From an uncultured Bacteroidales bacterium (GTDB lineage Bacteria; Bacteroidota; Bacteroidia; Bacteroidales; UBA932): DNA of 60,603 nucleotides. This document shows positions 45,290 through 53,656 of this stretch, in pieces. Below the pieces are notes generated by a model. The model did no database searches. It had not been told where the DNA came from and was given only the letters and a program-made list of their open reading frames with translations. Location: contig ONLD01000003.1 in assembly GCA_900318565.1 (NCBI GenBank), forward strand, positions 1 to 60,603. The letters run 5' to 3'. A program made the position numbers and the translations under genes. Position 1 is the stretch's first letter. Each line of letters opens with the position of its first letter.

Positions 45290-45358
45290 GGCCGCTGCGA
45301 TGTTCCGACTCCAATGAGTGATACAATCTTTTCTTGAGGGCGATTTATGAGAGACACC

Positions 45359-45444
45359 GTGACTAAAGTACAAGAGATGGACCTTCAGTCACGATTTACC
45401 CGTGCTTCCTTGACCGAAAGTACAACCTATGGACCATCAGTCAC
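45359..45444. repeat. Repeat family 3, two units 52 bp apart
   Basis: Two copies of about 34 bp share AAAGTACAA, ATGGACC and CAGTCAC, and are offset by exactly 52 bases (AAAGTACA at 45,365 and 45,417; AGTCAC at 45,387 and 45,439). The first copy has inverted arms GTGACT and AGTCAC with 22 bases between; the second keeps TGAC/GTCA. They lie directly before the 21-unit array. Confidence 0.65.
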
Positions 45445-45475
45445 ACCAGACAACCGGTTCCCACGCATTCCGCGT

Positions 45476-46552
45476 GGTCTCGGTGCTTGAAGTGGGACGA
45501 GACTGTTGGTTTTCGGGGAATCCGAGTGGTCTCGGTGCCGGGGAAGGGACGAGACTACCTATTTCAAGGGAATCCGCGTGGTCTCGGTGTCAGAAGAGGG
45601 ACGAGACTGTCGGTTTCAGGGAAATCCGTGCGGTCTCGGTGCTGAAGGAGGGACGAGACTGCAGGTTTTCGGTGGATTTCGTGTGGTCTCGGTGCTGAAG
45701 GAGGGACGAGACTGCTGATTTCGGGAGAATCCGCGTGGTCTCGGTGCCTGAAGTGGGACGAGACTGCTGATTTCGGGGGATTCCAGGTGGTCTCGGTGCT
45801 GAAGGAGGGACGAGACTGCCGTTTTCCGAGGATTCCGAGTGGTCTCGGTGCCGGGAGAGGGACGAGACTGTCGATTTCCGGGGAATCCGAGTGGTCTCGG
45901 TGCCGAAGGAGGGACGAGACTGTCGGTTTCAGGGAAATCCGAGTGGTCTCGGTGCTTGAAGTGGGACGAGACTGCTGGTTTCGGGGGATTCCAGGTGGTC
46001 TCGGTGCCGGGAGAGGGACGAGACTGTCGGTTTTCGGGGATTCCGAGTGGTCTCGGTGCTTGAAGTGGGACGAGACTGCAGGTTTTCGGGGATTCCGAGT
46101 GGTCTCGGTGCTTGAAGTGGGACGAGACTGCTGGTTTCGGGCGAATCCGCGTGGTCTCGGTGCCGGAAGAGGGACGAGACTGTCGGTATCCGTGGATTCC
46201 GTGCGGTCTCGGTGCCGGGAGAGGGACGAGACTGTCGGTTTTCGGGGATTCCGAGTGGTCTCGGTGCTTGGAGAGGGACGAGACTGCTGGTTTCGGGCGA
46301 TTCCGTGTGGTCTCGGTGCTTGAAGTGGGACGAGACTGCAGGTTTTCGGGGATTCCGTGCGGTCTCGGTGCCGATGGAGGGACGAGACTGCTGATTTCGG
46401 GCGAATCCGTGCGGTCTCGGTGCCAAAGTAGGGACGAGACTATCGGTTTCCAACGATTCCGTGTGGTCTCGGTGCCGGGAGAGGGACGAGACTGCAGGTT
46501 TTCGGGGATTTCGTGTGGTCTCGGTGCCGAAGGAGGGACGAGACCACACGGA
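45476..46552. repeat. 21-unit tandem array, 52-bp pitch, two-armed 28-bp core
   Basis: Units begin (GGTCTCGGTG) at 45,476, 45,528, 45,580, 45,632, 45,685 and then every 52 bases to 46,517; only the 4th step is 53. Each has a 28-bp core: GGTCTCGGTG, 8 variable bases, GGGACGAGAC; both half-sites are invariant in all 21 units and contain the inverted GTCTCG/CGAGAC. The 24-bp linker is a mosaic of a few variants (mostly tcGGTTTTCGGGGATTCCGAGT-like, split by position). The array ends with CGAGACCACACGG, the inverse of the sequence at its left edge (CCGCGTGGTCTCG). A second pairing, CCGAG/CTCGG, spans each linker-core junction when the linker ends CCGAGT. Confidence 0.95.
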
Positions 46553-46656
46553 TTGCGGGTGCCGTGGTGAAGACAGGCCACGGAACTTCTATGCGCGGTC
46601 TTTGCCGCCGGCTTCTACCTGGGGCAGTGGCCGTCCGATAGTGTCTTTGTTCGCCT

Positions 46657-46690
46657 TTTGATGATTATTCCGGAATTTTGATTATATTTG
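46657..46690 (+). promoter_or_regulatory. Promoter of exbB-exbD-tonB
   Basis: TTTG at 46,657-46,660, a 22-base spacer, TATATTTG at 46,683-46,690; the exbB ATG is at 46,712. Spacer is at the long end of the normal range. Confidence 0.6.
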
Positions 46691-46711
46691 TAAGTTAAAG
46701 AATTTATTGAT

Positions 46712-47416
46712 ATGCTACGCTTCTTACTTCAGGCCGACATCGTGGATGCGGTACAGGCCGCTCCGGTCCAGCAGGAAATGTCTTACTCACTTATTGATAT
46801 GGCCGTCAAGGGCGGCTGGCTGATGATTGTGCTTCTGGCGCTTTCCATCGTGGCCATCTACATCTTCGGCAAGAAATGGTGGATGATCCGCCAGGCCTCC
46901 AAGGTTGACAAAGACTTTATGATGGATATCCGCGACTATATCCACGACGGCAAGATCAAGTCCGCAAAGACCCTGTGTTCCAAGTTCGACACTCCCGTTG
47001 CCCGAATGGTGGAGAGCGGCATCGACCGCATAGGCAAGCCCCTCGGAGACATCCAGACCGCAATCGAGAACGTCGGCAACGTGGAAGTGGCCCGCCTTGA
47101 AAAGGGACTTCCCTATCTCGCTATGATAGCCGGCGGCGCCCCTATGATCGGATTCCTCGGCACCGTGATGGGTATGGTCCAGGCCTTCTTCAATATGTCC
47201 CAGGCCGGCAACAACATCGACATCACCCTCCTTTCCAGCGGTATCTACACCGCAATGATCACAACGGTCGGCGGCCTTATCGTGGGCATCATCGCCTACT
47301 TCGGCTACAACTACCTGACCTCGAAGGTGTCCAACGTCGTGTTCCAGATGGAGAGCAGCACCATCGAGTTTATGGATCTTCTGGACGAGCCCGTCGCAAC
47401 TAAAGAAGCAGAGTAA
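46712..47416 (+). CDS. exbB: ExbB/TolQ/MotA-family proton channel protein
   Basis: A 234-residue inner-membrane protein. Membrane segments at about 34-54 (GGWLMIVLLALSIVAIYIFG), 138-160 (MIAGGAPMIGFLGTVMGMV) and 172-200 (SGIYTAMITTVGGLIVGIIA). The family motif GAPMIGFLGTVMGMVQAF is intact. With ExbD and TonB it converts proton-motive force into energy for TonB-dependent outer-membrane receptors. One-base overlap with exbD (TAATG). Confidence 0.95.
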   Translation: MLRFLLQADIVDAVQAAPVQQEMSYSLIDMAVKGGWLMIVLLALSIVAIYIFGKKWWMIRQASKVDKDFMMDIRDYIHDGKIKSAKTLCSKFDTPVARMVESGIDRIGKPLGDIQTAIENVGNVEVARLEKGLPYLAMIAGGAPMIGFLGTVMGMVQAFFNMSQAGNNIDITLLSSGIYTAMITTVGGLIVGIIAYFGYNYLTSKVSNVVFQMESSTIEFMDLLDEPVATKEAE

Positions 47417-47826
47417 TGGCACTCAAGAGAATCACAAAGGCGGATCCGAATATGTCGATGTCGAGTATGACCGACATCGTGTTCCTTCTGCTCATATTCT
47501 TCCTCGTGACTTCGACGCTGGTCAACCCCAACGCCCTGAAGCTCCTGCTCCCGAAGAGCACCGGCCAGGTGGGCGCCAAGGCCACCGTCAGCGTCTCGAT
47601 CAAGGACTGGGGCGAGGACCAGTACACCTACCACATCAACGGAGACGAGACCCCCGTGCCCCTCGAGCAGGTCGAGGACGACCTGGTGGAACTGCTCCAG
47701 ACCGAAGAAGACCCGACTTTCTCCATCTACTCGGACGAAAGCGTACCTATCAGGGAAATCGTGCAGGTGATGAACATCGCCAAGCGCAACCACTATAAAG
47801 TTATACTCGCCACACAACCCGAATGA
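47416..47826 (+). CDS. exbD: ExbD/TolR-family biopolymer transport protein
   Basis: A 136-residue protein with one membrane segment (about 18-38, SMTDIVFLLLIFFLVTSTLV) carrying the conserved membrane Asp (MTDIVFLLL). The periplasmic domain ends IREIVQVMNIAKRNHYKVIL. Partner of ExbB. ATGA overlap with the TonB-like gene. Confidence 0.95.
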   Translation: MALKRITKADPNMSMSSMTDIVFLLLIFFLVTSTLVNPNALKLLLPKSTGQVGAKATVSVSIKDWGEDQYTYHINGDETPVPLEQVEDDLVELLQTEEDPTFSIYSDESVPIREIVQVMNIAKRNHYKVILATQPE

Positions 47827-48605
47827 AACAGTATCTCCGCGAAAGAGGTGAGAGGGAGCGCAACTCCGTGGTGACCGGTATCGCTATGACGCTGGCAGTG
47901 CACATCTGTGCAGCCCTGCTGGTGTCGTTCACCGGCATCAAGTACCTCTATCCGCCGCCCGCAGAGAGCACCTTCCTCCTTGACTTCGAGGAGGAGCTGG
48001 TGGAGCCCGAGCAGAAGAGCGGACGCGAGCCCAGGGGCGAAGACGTGAACAAGGAAGAGCAGATCGAGCTCGTGCAGCGCAGCGAATCCCCCGTCGTCTC
48101 CAAGCGTCCCAACCTGACTCCTGCAGCCAAGCCCGATGACTTCGGCGACGTGGACGTGACCGAGCCGCCCCGCGAGGAAGAGCCCCAGCTGGACCCCCGC
48201 GCCGCATTCCCCGGTATGTCGAAGAAAGACACCACCCTCACGGCTGAGCACGCCGCTTCCGAAGAATCGGCGACCTACAAGCCCGGCCAGCCCAAGGGCA
48301 ACGTACCCACCGGCAACGCCGATGGCAAGCCGAACGCCCACCTGGAAGGCCGCACCGTCGATAAGGCGGGCCTGAAGAAGCCCGTGTATGTCTCCCAGGA
48401 GAGCGGCAAGGTGGTGGTGAAGATTTGGGTGGACCAGTACGGCAAAGTACAGAAAGCCGTGCCCGGAGCCGACGGCACCACCGTGACCGACAAGGCCCTC
48501 TGGACCGCAGCCCGCAACGCTGCCCTCGAGACGGGATTCAATATGAGTTCCAGTGCCCCTGCCCTGCAGGAAGGCACTATTACATATATATTCAACCTAA
48601 AATAA
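47823..48605 (+). CDS. TonB-like energy transducer
   Basis: A 260-residue protein with a cytosolic start (MKQYLRERGERERNSVV), one membrane segment (about 18-38), a Pro/Glu/Lys-rich periplasmic spacer (about 45-180), and a C-terminal TonB-like domain with VVVKIWVDQYGKVQKAVPG and WTAARNAALETGF. It spans the periplasm and delivers the ExbB/ExbD energy to outer-membrane receptors. Last gene of the three-gene unit; rluB follows after 23 bases. Confidence 0.87.
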   Translation: MKQYLRERGERERNSVVTGIAMTLAVHICAALLVSFTGIKYLYPPPAESTFLLDFEEELVEPEQKSGREPRGEDVNKEEQIELVQRSESPVVSKRPNLTPAAKPDDFGDVDVTEPPREEEPQLDPRAAFPGMSKKDTTLTAEHAASEESATYKPGQPKGNVPTGNADGKPNAHLEGRTVDKAGLKKPVYVSQESGKVVVKIWVDQYGKVQKAVPGADGTTVTDKALWTAARNAALETGFNMSSSAPALQEGTITYIFNLK

Positions 48606-48628
48606 TTACCTAGCCAGCATCAATTACA

Positions 48629-49927
48629 ATGGAAGGATTTTCTAAAGACGGCCGCAAACTTAGACCAAGGAAGACTGCAGGAAACTCTGCACACACCGAA
48701 AAAGTTGATTTCCAGTCCGAAGGCGAAAGGCGCCCTTACGGCGAAAGACGTTCTTTCGGAGAGCACAAATCTTATCAGGACCGCCCCCAGAGGCCTTATG
48801 GCGAAAGGCGCCCCTACGGAGAGCACAAACCCTACGGAGAGCACAAACCGAATGGTGAGCACCGCCAGTACGGCTCCCGCCAGGGAGGCCCGGGCGAGCA
48901 CCGCTCCTTCTCCGACCGCCCCCAGAGGCCGTACGGAGAGAGGCGTGATTTCTCGGACCGCCCGCAGAGGCAGTACGGCGAAGACCGCCCTCAGCGCCCC
49001 TACGGTGAGCGCAGGTCTTACGGAGAGCAGAAGCCTTACGGGGACCGCCCCCAGCGCCCCTACAAGAGCGCTTCCTTCAAGGGCAAGCGCCAGGGCAGCA
49101 AGAGCCCGTTCTCCAAGAATTCAGACGAAGGCATCAAGCGTATGATCAACCGCCGCCCGGTGGTGGACCGCAACTACGACGGGCCCGAATACGAGCCCGA
49201 GGTACCGAAGGATGAGGTGCGCCTCAACCGCTTCATCGCCAACTCGGGAGTGTGCTCGCGCCGCGAAGCCGACACCTTCATCCAGGCCGGCTGCGTGACC
49301 GTCAACGGCGAAGTGGTGACCGAACTCGGCACTAAAGTCAACGTGTTCAATGACGACGTGCGCTTCAACGGCGAGCGCCTCAAGGGCGAGACCAAGGTCT
49401 ATCTGGTGATGAACAAGCCCAAGGGCTACGTGACATCCGCCTCCGACCCGCACGCCGACAAGACCGTTATGGACCTCATCAAGGACTGTCCCACACGCGT
49501 GTACCCCGTGGGCCGTCTGGACAAGGCCACGACCGGCGTTCTTATGTTCACCAACGACGGTGAGATAGCAGAGCGCCTGACCCACCCCTCCTACGACAAG
49601 AAAAAGATCTACCAGGTGGCGCTCGACCGCAGCCTCACCCAGGAAGACTACGACAAGATACTGGAAGGCATCACCCTCGGCGACGGCTTCGTGCAGGCCG
49701 ACGAGCTCGAGTTCGTCGATGAAGGCGACCACAGCAAGATCGGCATCGAAATCCACTCCGGCAAGAACCGCATCGTGCGCCGCATCTTCGAATCGCTGGG
49801 CTACACCGTGAAGGCCCTTGACAGGGTGTACTTTGCAGGCCTGACCAAGAAAGGCCTCAAGAAGGGAGCCTGGCGCTATCTTTCAGAGAATGAAGTGAAT
49901 ATGCTCAAGATGGGGGCCTACGTATAA
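48629..49927 (+). CDS. RsuA/RluB-family rRNA pseudouridine synthase with repetitive basic N-terminus
   Basis: A 432-residue protein. Residues of about 30-165 form a low-complexity extension made of RPYGERR, SYGEQKPYGDRPQ and like blocks, rich in R, Y, G, E and P. An S4 RNA-binding domain follows (about 192-250, RLNRFIANSGVCSRREADTF), then the catalytic domain with VGRLDKATTGVLMFTNDGEI, in which Asp of GRLD is catalytic. The C-terminal part RIVRRIFESLGYTVKALDRV is typical. Most likely it modifies 23S rRNA (RluB type; RluB rather than RsuA or RluF is inference). One-base overlap with era (TAATG). Confidence 0.92.
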   Translation: MEGFSKDGRKLRPRKTAGNSAHTEKVDFQSEGERRPYGERRSFGEHKSYQDRPQRPYGERRPYGEHKPYGEHKPNGEHRQYGSRQGGPGEHRSFSDRPQRPYGERRDFSDRPQRQYGEDRPQRPYGERRSYGEQKPYGDRPQRPYKSASFKGKRQGSKSPFSKNSDEGIKRMINRRPVVDRNYDGPEYEPEVPKDEVRLNRFIANSGVCSRREADTFIQAGCVTVNGEVVTELGTKVNVFNDDVRFNGERLKGETKVYLVMNKPKGYVTSASDPHADKTVMDLIKDCPTRVYPVGRLDKATTGVLMFTNDGEIAERLTHPSYDKKKIYQVALDRSLTQEDYDKILEGITLGDGFVQADELEFVDEGDHSKIGIEIHSGKNRIVRRIFESLGYTVKALDRVYFAGLTKKGLKKGAWRYLSENEVNMLKMGAYV

Positions 49928-50808
49928 TGGAGCACCGTTCCGGATTCGTCAACATAATCGGCAACCCCAACGTCGGCAAGTCCACGCTGATGAACGCCCT
50001 TGTGGGTGAGAAGCTTTCGATAGTGACCGCGAAAGCCCAGACCACCCGCCACCGCATTATGGGCATAGTCAACGGCGAGGACTGGCAGATAGTCTATTCC
50101 GACACCCCCGGCATCCTGAAGCCTTCCTACAGGCTCCAGCAGAATATGATGAACTTCGTGGACGGAGCTATCGGCGACGCCGACATCATCCTGTATGTCA
50201 CCGACACCGTCGAGACCCCTGACAAGAACGGAGAATACGTGGAGAAGCTCCAGCGGATTGCGTGTCCCGTCATCGTGGTGGTCAACAAGATAGACATCAG
50301 CACCCAGGAGAAAGTCCTCGGGCTCGAAGGCTGGTGGAAGGAGCAGCTCCCCGGAGCGGAAGTCATCCTCGCCAGCGCCCGGGAGCGCTTCAACCTGGAC
50401 AAAATCCTGGACGCGGTGGTCTCGCGCCTGCCCGTCTGCCCGCCGTGGTTCGACAAGGACGCCTTCACCGACAAGAACCTGCGCTTCTTCGCTTCGGAAA
50501 TCATACGTGAAAAGATTCTCCTCAACTACAAAGAGGAGATTCCCTACTGCTGCGAAGTGGGCATCGAGTCCTTCAAGGAAGGAGAGGAGCGCTACGACAT
50601 CGACGCAGTCATCTACGTGATGCGCGAATCCCAGAAAGGCATAATCATAGGCAAGAAGGGCGCCGCGCTCAAGAAAACCGGCACCCAGGCCCGTATCGAT
50701 ATGGAAGATTTCTTCCAGAAAAAGGTGTTCCTGAGCATTTTCGTGAAGGTGGACCCGGACTGGAGGGAAAACAAACGAGAACTACGCCGCTTTGGCTACG
50801 AAGACTAG
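49927..50808 (+). CDS. era: GTPase Era
   Basis: A 293-residue GTPase needed for 16S rRNA maturation and 30S assembly. G1 GNPNVGKSTLMNALVG (about residue 12), G3 YSDTPGI, G4 VNKIDIS and the C-terminal KH domain GKKGAALKKTGTQARIDMED are intact, with normal length. It lies between the rRNA pseudouridine synthase and parC and ends in TAG. Confidence 0.97.
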   Translation: MEHRSGFVNIIGNPNVGKSTLMNALVGEKLSIVTAKAQTTRHRIMGIVNGEDWQIVYSDTPGILKPSYRLQQNMMNFVDGAIGDADIILYVTDTVETPDKNGEYVEKLQRIACPVIVVVNKIDISTQEKVLGLEGWWKEQLPGAEVILASARERFNLDKILDAVVSRLPVCPPWFDKDAFTDKNLRFFASEIIREKILLNYKEEIPYCCEVGIESFKEGEERYDIDAVIYVMRESQKGIIIGKKGAALKKTGTQARIDMEDFFQKKVFLSIFVKVDPDWRENKRELRRFGYED

Positions 50809-50812
50809 AGTT

Positions 50813-53644
50813 ATGGAAGAAGAGAATCTTGTCACCGAAGAAATCGTCGAAGACGACGACATCGAGGTCGCAGAAGACGCAGAGTCGAGCGGCAAATTCA
50901 ACCGTCTGCTGGAGGGCGACGCCCGCAAGTTCAAACTGTCCGGGATGTTCAAGGACTGGTACCTGGACTATGCTTCCTACGTCATTCTCCACAGGGCCGT
51001 GCCCCACATCGTGGACGGCCTCAAGCCCGTGCAGCGAAGGGTTCTGCACGCTATGTACCGCATCGACGACGGCTCCTACACCAAAGTCGCCAACATCGTG
51101 GGACAGGCTATGCAGTTCCACCCGCACGGCGACCAGTCCATCCTCGGCGCCCTCGTGACCCTCGGACAGAAAGGCTTCACCGTGGACTGCCAGGGTAACT
51201 GGGGAAATATCCTCACCGGCGACGCCAACGCCGCTCCCCGTTACATCGAGGCGCGCCTCAGCAAATTCGCAAAGGAAGTGGTGTTCGACCCCAAGGTGAC
51301 CCCGACGATGAAATCCTACGACGGCCGCAACGACGAGCCCACGGAACTCCCCGTGCGCTTCCCGCTGTTGCTCGCCCAGGGCACCGACGGCATCGGCGTG
51401 GGTCTCGCCTCCAAGATTCTCCCGCACAACTTCAACGAGCTCCTGGACGCCTCCGTGGCCATACTCGAAGGCAAGCCGTTCGAGCTCTACCCCGACTTCC
51501 CGACCGGCGGCTCGGCCGACTGCTCGAAGTATATGAAGGGCAAGAGGGGCGGCAGGGTGAAGGTGCGCGCCAAAATCGAGAAAATCGACAAGAGCACCAT
51601 CGCCATCACCGAAATCCCCTACGGCAAATACACCAAGGACCTCATAGAGTCCATCCTCAAAGCCAAGGACAAGGGCAAGATAAAAATCAAGAAGATAGAG
51701 GATATGACCACCGACAAGGTCGAAATCCTCATCCACCTGCCCGGCGACGTGTCCCCCGACAAGACCATAGACGCGCTTTATGCGTTCACGGACTGCGAGT
51801 GCAACCTCGCCCCGAACGCCTGCGTCATTATGGACGACAAGCCGCAGTTCCTGACCGTGGACGAAATCCTCGAATACAGCACCTACCACACCCGCGACAT
51901 ACTCCTGCACCAGCTGCAGATCCGCCTCGACGAGCTCGAGCGCGACTGGCACTACTCCTCGCTGGAGCGCATCTACTTCGAGAACCGCATCTACAAGATT
52001 CTCGAGCAGGACCAGTCCAGCTGGGATGAGCAGAAGGAGGATACGCTGCGGGCGATGAAGGCCTACGAAGGGACGCTCCGCAGGCCCATCGTGATGGAAG
52101 ACATCGACCGCCTCGTGGACAAGCCCGTGCGCAAGATATCCAAATTCGACGTGAAAGCCGTGGACGAGCGCATCCTCGCCATCGAAGAGGAGATGCAGAA
52201 GGTCCGGGACAACATCGACCACATCGACCGCTTCACCATCGACTGGTTCAAGAGCCTTAAGAAGAAGTACGGCAAGGATTTCCCCCGCCGCACCGAACTG
52301 ACCGGCTTCGAGACCATAGCCGCCACCCGCGTGGTCAACAACAACGCCAAGCTCAGCGCCAACCTCGCAGAGGGCTTCGTCGGCATAGGGCTCAAGCGGG
52401 ACGACGGCGGAGAATTCATCAGCGAGTGCTCCGATATGTCGGAAATCATAGTGATTCGCAAAGACGGCAAATACATAGTCACGAAAGTCTCCGACAAGGC
52501 CTTCTTCGGCAAGGACCTCATCTACGTGGGCGTGTTCAACAGGGGCGACACCCGCACCATCTACAACGTAATCTACCGCGAGGGCAAGACCTCCATATAC
52601 TACGCCAAGCGTTTTGCCGTGACGAGCGTCACACGCGACAAGGAATACGACCTTACCACCGGCCTGGAAGGCTCGCAGATAGTATGGTTCACCGCCAACC
52701 ACAACGGTGAAGCCGAGACCGTGCGCGTACAGCTGCGCCCGAAGCCGAAGCTCAAGAAGACCAGCTTCGAATACGACTTCTCCACTCTCGCCATCAAGAG
52801 CAAGACAGCCCGAGGCAACCTCGTCAGCAAGAACGTCATACAGCGCATCAGCCTGCGCAGCAAGGGCGTAAGCACCATAGCCGGCAAGCAGATCTGGTAC
52901 GACACCGACATCCAGAAGCTCAACGACGAAGGCCACGGCCTGCTGCTCGGCGAGTTCAGCGAGGGAGACAAAGTGCTGGCCGTGTTCAAGAACGGCACGT
53001 TCTACACCACCTCCTTCGACCTGGTGAACCGCTACCAGGGCGACGTGCTGCGCATCGAGAAGTTCGACCCCGACAAGACCTTTACTGCCCTGTACTGGGA
53101 CGCCGGAGTCAAGTCGTTCTATGTCAAGCGTTTCTCCTTCCCCGTCAGCGACAACACCCCTATGAGCTTCATTGCCGAAGGGGCCAAGTCCTACCTCGTG
53201 GAGCTCAGCGACGACCGCCACCCGCAGTACGAAGTCATCTGGAAACTGGAAGACAAGCCCAGCGAGCTGTACAACGCCGAGGAGTGGATTGCAAAGAAGG
53301 GCATAGGCGCCAAGGGCAAGAAGGTCGTGGACAGAGGTGAAGTAAAGAGCGTGCGTTTCGCAGAGCCCCTGCACTACCCCGAAGACGACATAGAGCCCGA
53401 AGAGGCGGAAGCGCCCGAGGAGGAGTCCCTGATACAGGAAGCCCCGGTCACGGAGACCGCCCCCGAAACGGCGGAAGCCCCTGCCGCAGAAGCTCCGAAG
53501 GCAGAAGCTCCCAAGACAGAGAACCCGAAGGCTGAAGCCCCGAAGCCGGCCCCGGCGGTAAAGAAGGGCACGGAAATCAAAATCCCGGAGACCGCTGATG
53601 AAGAACCCATCGAGCTTATCTTCGAAGAACCGACACTATTTTAA
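50813..53644 (+). CDS. parC: DNA topoisomerase IV subunit A (GyrA/ParC family)
   Basis: A 943-residue protein. Start MEEENLVTEEIVEDDD, 4 bases after era; the upstream ATG at 50,792 overlaps era. The breakage-reunion domain has DGLKPVQRRVLHAMYRI, the QFHPHGDQSILGAL segment and catalytic Tyr in AAPRYIEARLSKF (about residue 146). The C-terminal beta-pinwheel region follows (about 510-830). The GyrA box QRRGGKG is not seen, which argues for ParC over GyrA. The tail (about 860-943) is an acidic, Ala/Pro/Glu/Lys-rich stretch, ending ELIFEEPTLF. It decatenates chromosomes together with ParE, which is not in the window. Confidence 0.92.
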   Translation: MEEENLVTEEIVEDDDIEVAEDAESSGKFNRLLEGDARKFKLSGMFKDWYLDYASYVILHRAVPHIVDGLKPVQRRVLHAMYRIDDGSYTKVANIVGQAMQFHPHGDQSILGALVTLGQKGFTVDCQGNWGNILTGDANAAPRYIEARLSKFAKEVVFDPKVTPTMKSYDGRNDEPTELPVRFPLLLAQGTDGIGVGLASKILPHNFNELLDASVAILEGKPFELYPDFPTGGSADCSKYMKGKRGGRVKVRAKIEKIDKSTIAITEIPYGKYTKDLIESILKAKDKGKIKIKKIEDMTTDKVEILIHLPGDVSPDKTIDALYAFTDCECNLAPNACVIMDDKPQFLTVDEILEYSTYHTRDILLHQLQIRLDELERDWHYSSLERIYFENRIYKILEQDQSSWDEQKEDTLRAMKAYEGTLRRPIVMEDIDRLVDKPVRKISKFDVKAVDERILAIEEEMQKVRDNIDHIDRFTIDWFKSLKKKYGKDFPRRTELTGFETIAATRVVNNNAKLSANLAEGFVGIGLKRDDGGEFISECSDMSEIIVIRKDGKYIVTKVSDKAFFGKDLIYVGVFNRGDTRTIYNVIYREGKTSIYYAKRFAVTSVTRDKEYDLTTGLEGSQIVWFTANHNGEAETVRVQLRPKPKLKKTSFEYDFSTLAIKSKTARGNLVSKNVIQRISLRSKGVSTIAGKQIWYDTDIQKLNDEGHGLLLGEFSEGDKVLAVFKNGTFYTTSFDLVNRYQGDVLRIEKFDPDKTFTALYWDAGVKSFYVKRFSFPVSDNTPMSFIAEGAKSYLVELSDDRHPQYEVIWKLEDKPSELYNAEEWIAKKGIGAKGKKVVDRGEVKSVRFAEPLHYPEDDIEPEEAEAPEEESLIQEAPVTETAPETAEAPAAEAPKAEAPKTENPKAEAPKPAPAVKKGTEIKIPETADEEPIELIFEEPTLF

Positions 53645-53656
53645 TATCTATACGTT

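Larger units (their letters stand above)
45088..46711. other. 1.6-kb region without credible genes, filled with 52-bp-pitch repeats
   Basis: Between the bat operon and exbB there is no ORF with a signal, domain, promoter or codon bias that I would call a gene. The space holds a perfect 11-bp hairpin (45,149-45,177: CGGGCCCGAGA and its complement, 7-base loop, no U-tract), two small repeat families, a 21-unit array, a hairpin CCGTGG/CCACGG (46,562-46,583), and the exbB promoter. Several ORFs of 60-320 codons cross the array in all frames; they are by-products of the repeat (see findings). Confidence 0.8.

Noticed and set aside
45476-46552. CRISPR array
   Set aside because: Both the 28-bp core centre and the 24-bp linkers are related to each other, linkers are variants of one sequence instead of unrelated spacers, and no cas gene is in the window.
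45476-46552. Integron attC array
   Set aside because: No gene cassettes between the units, no RYYYAAC/GTTRRRY core pair, and the unit is too short.
50669-53374. 901-codon minus-strand ORF
   Set aside because: Antisense to era and parC, both fully convincing.
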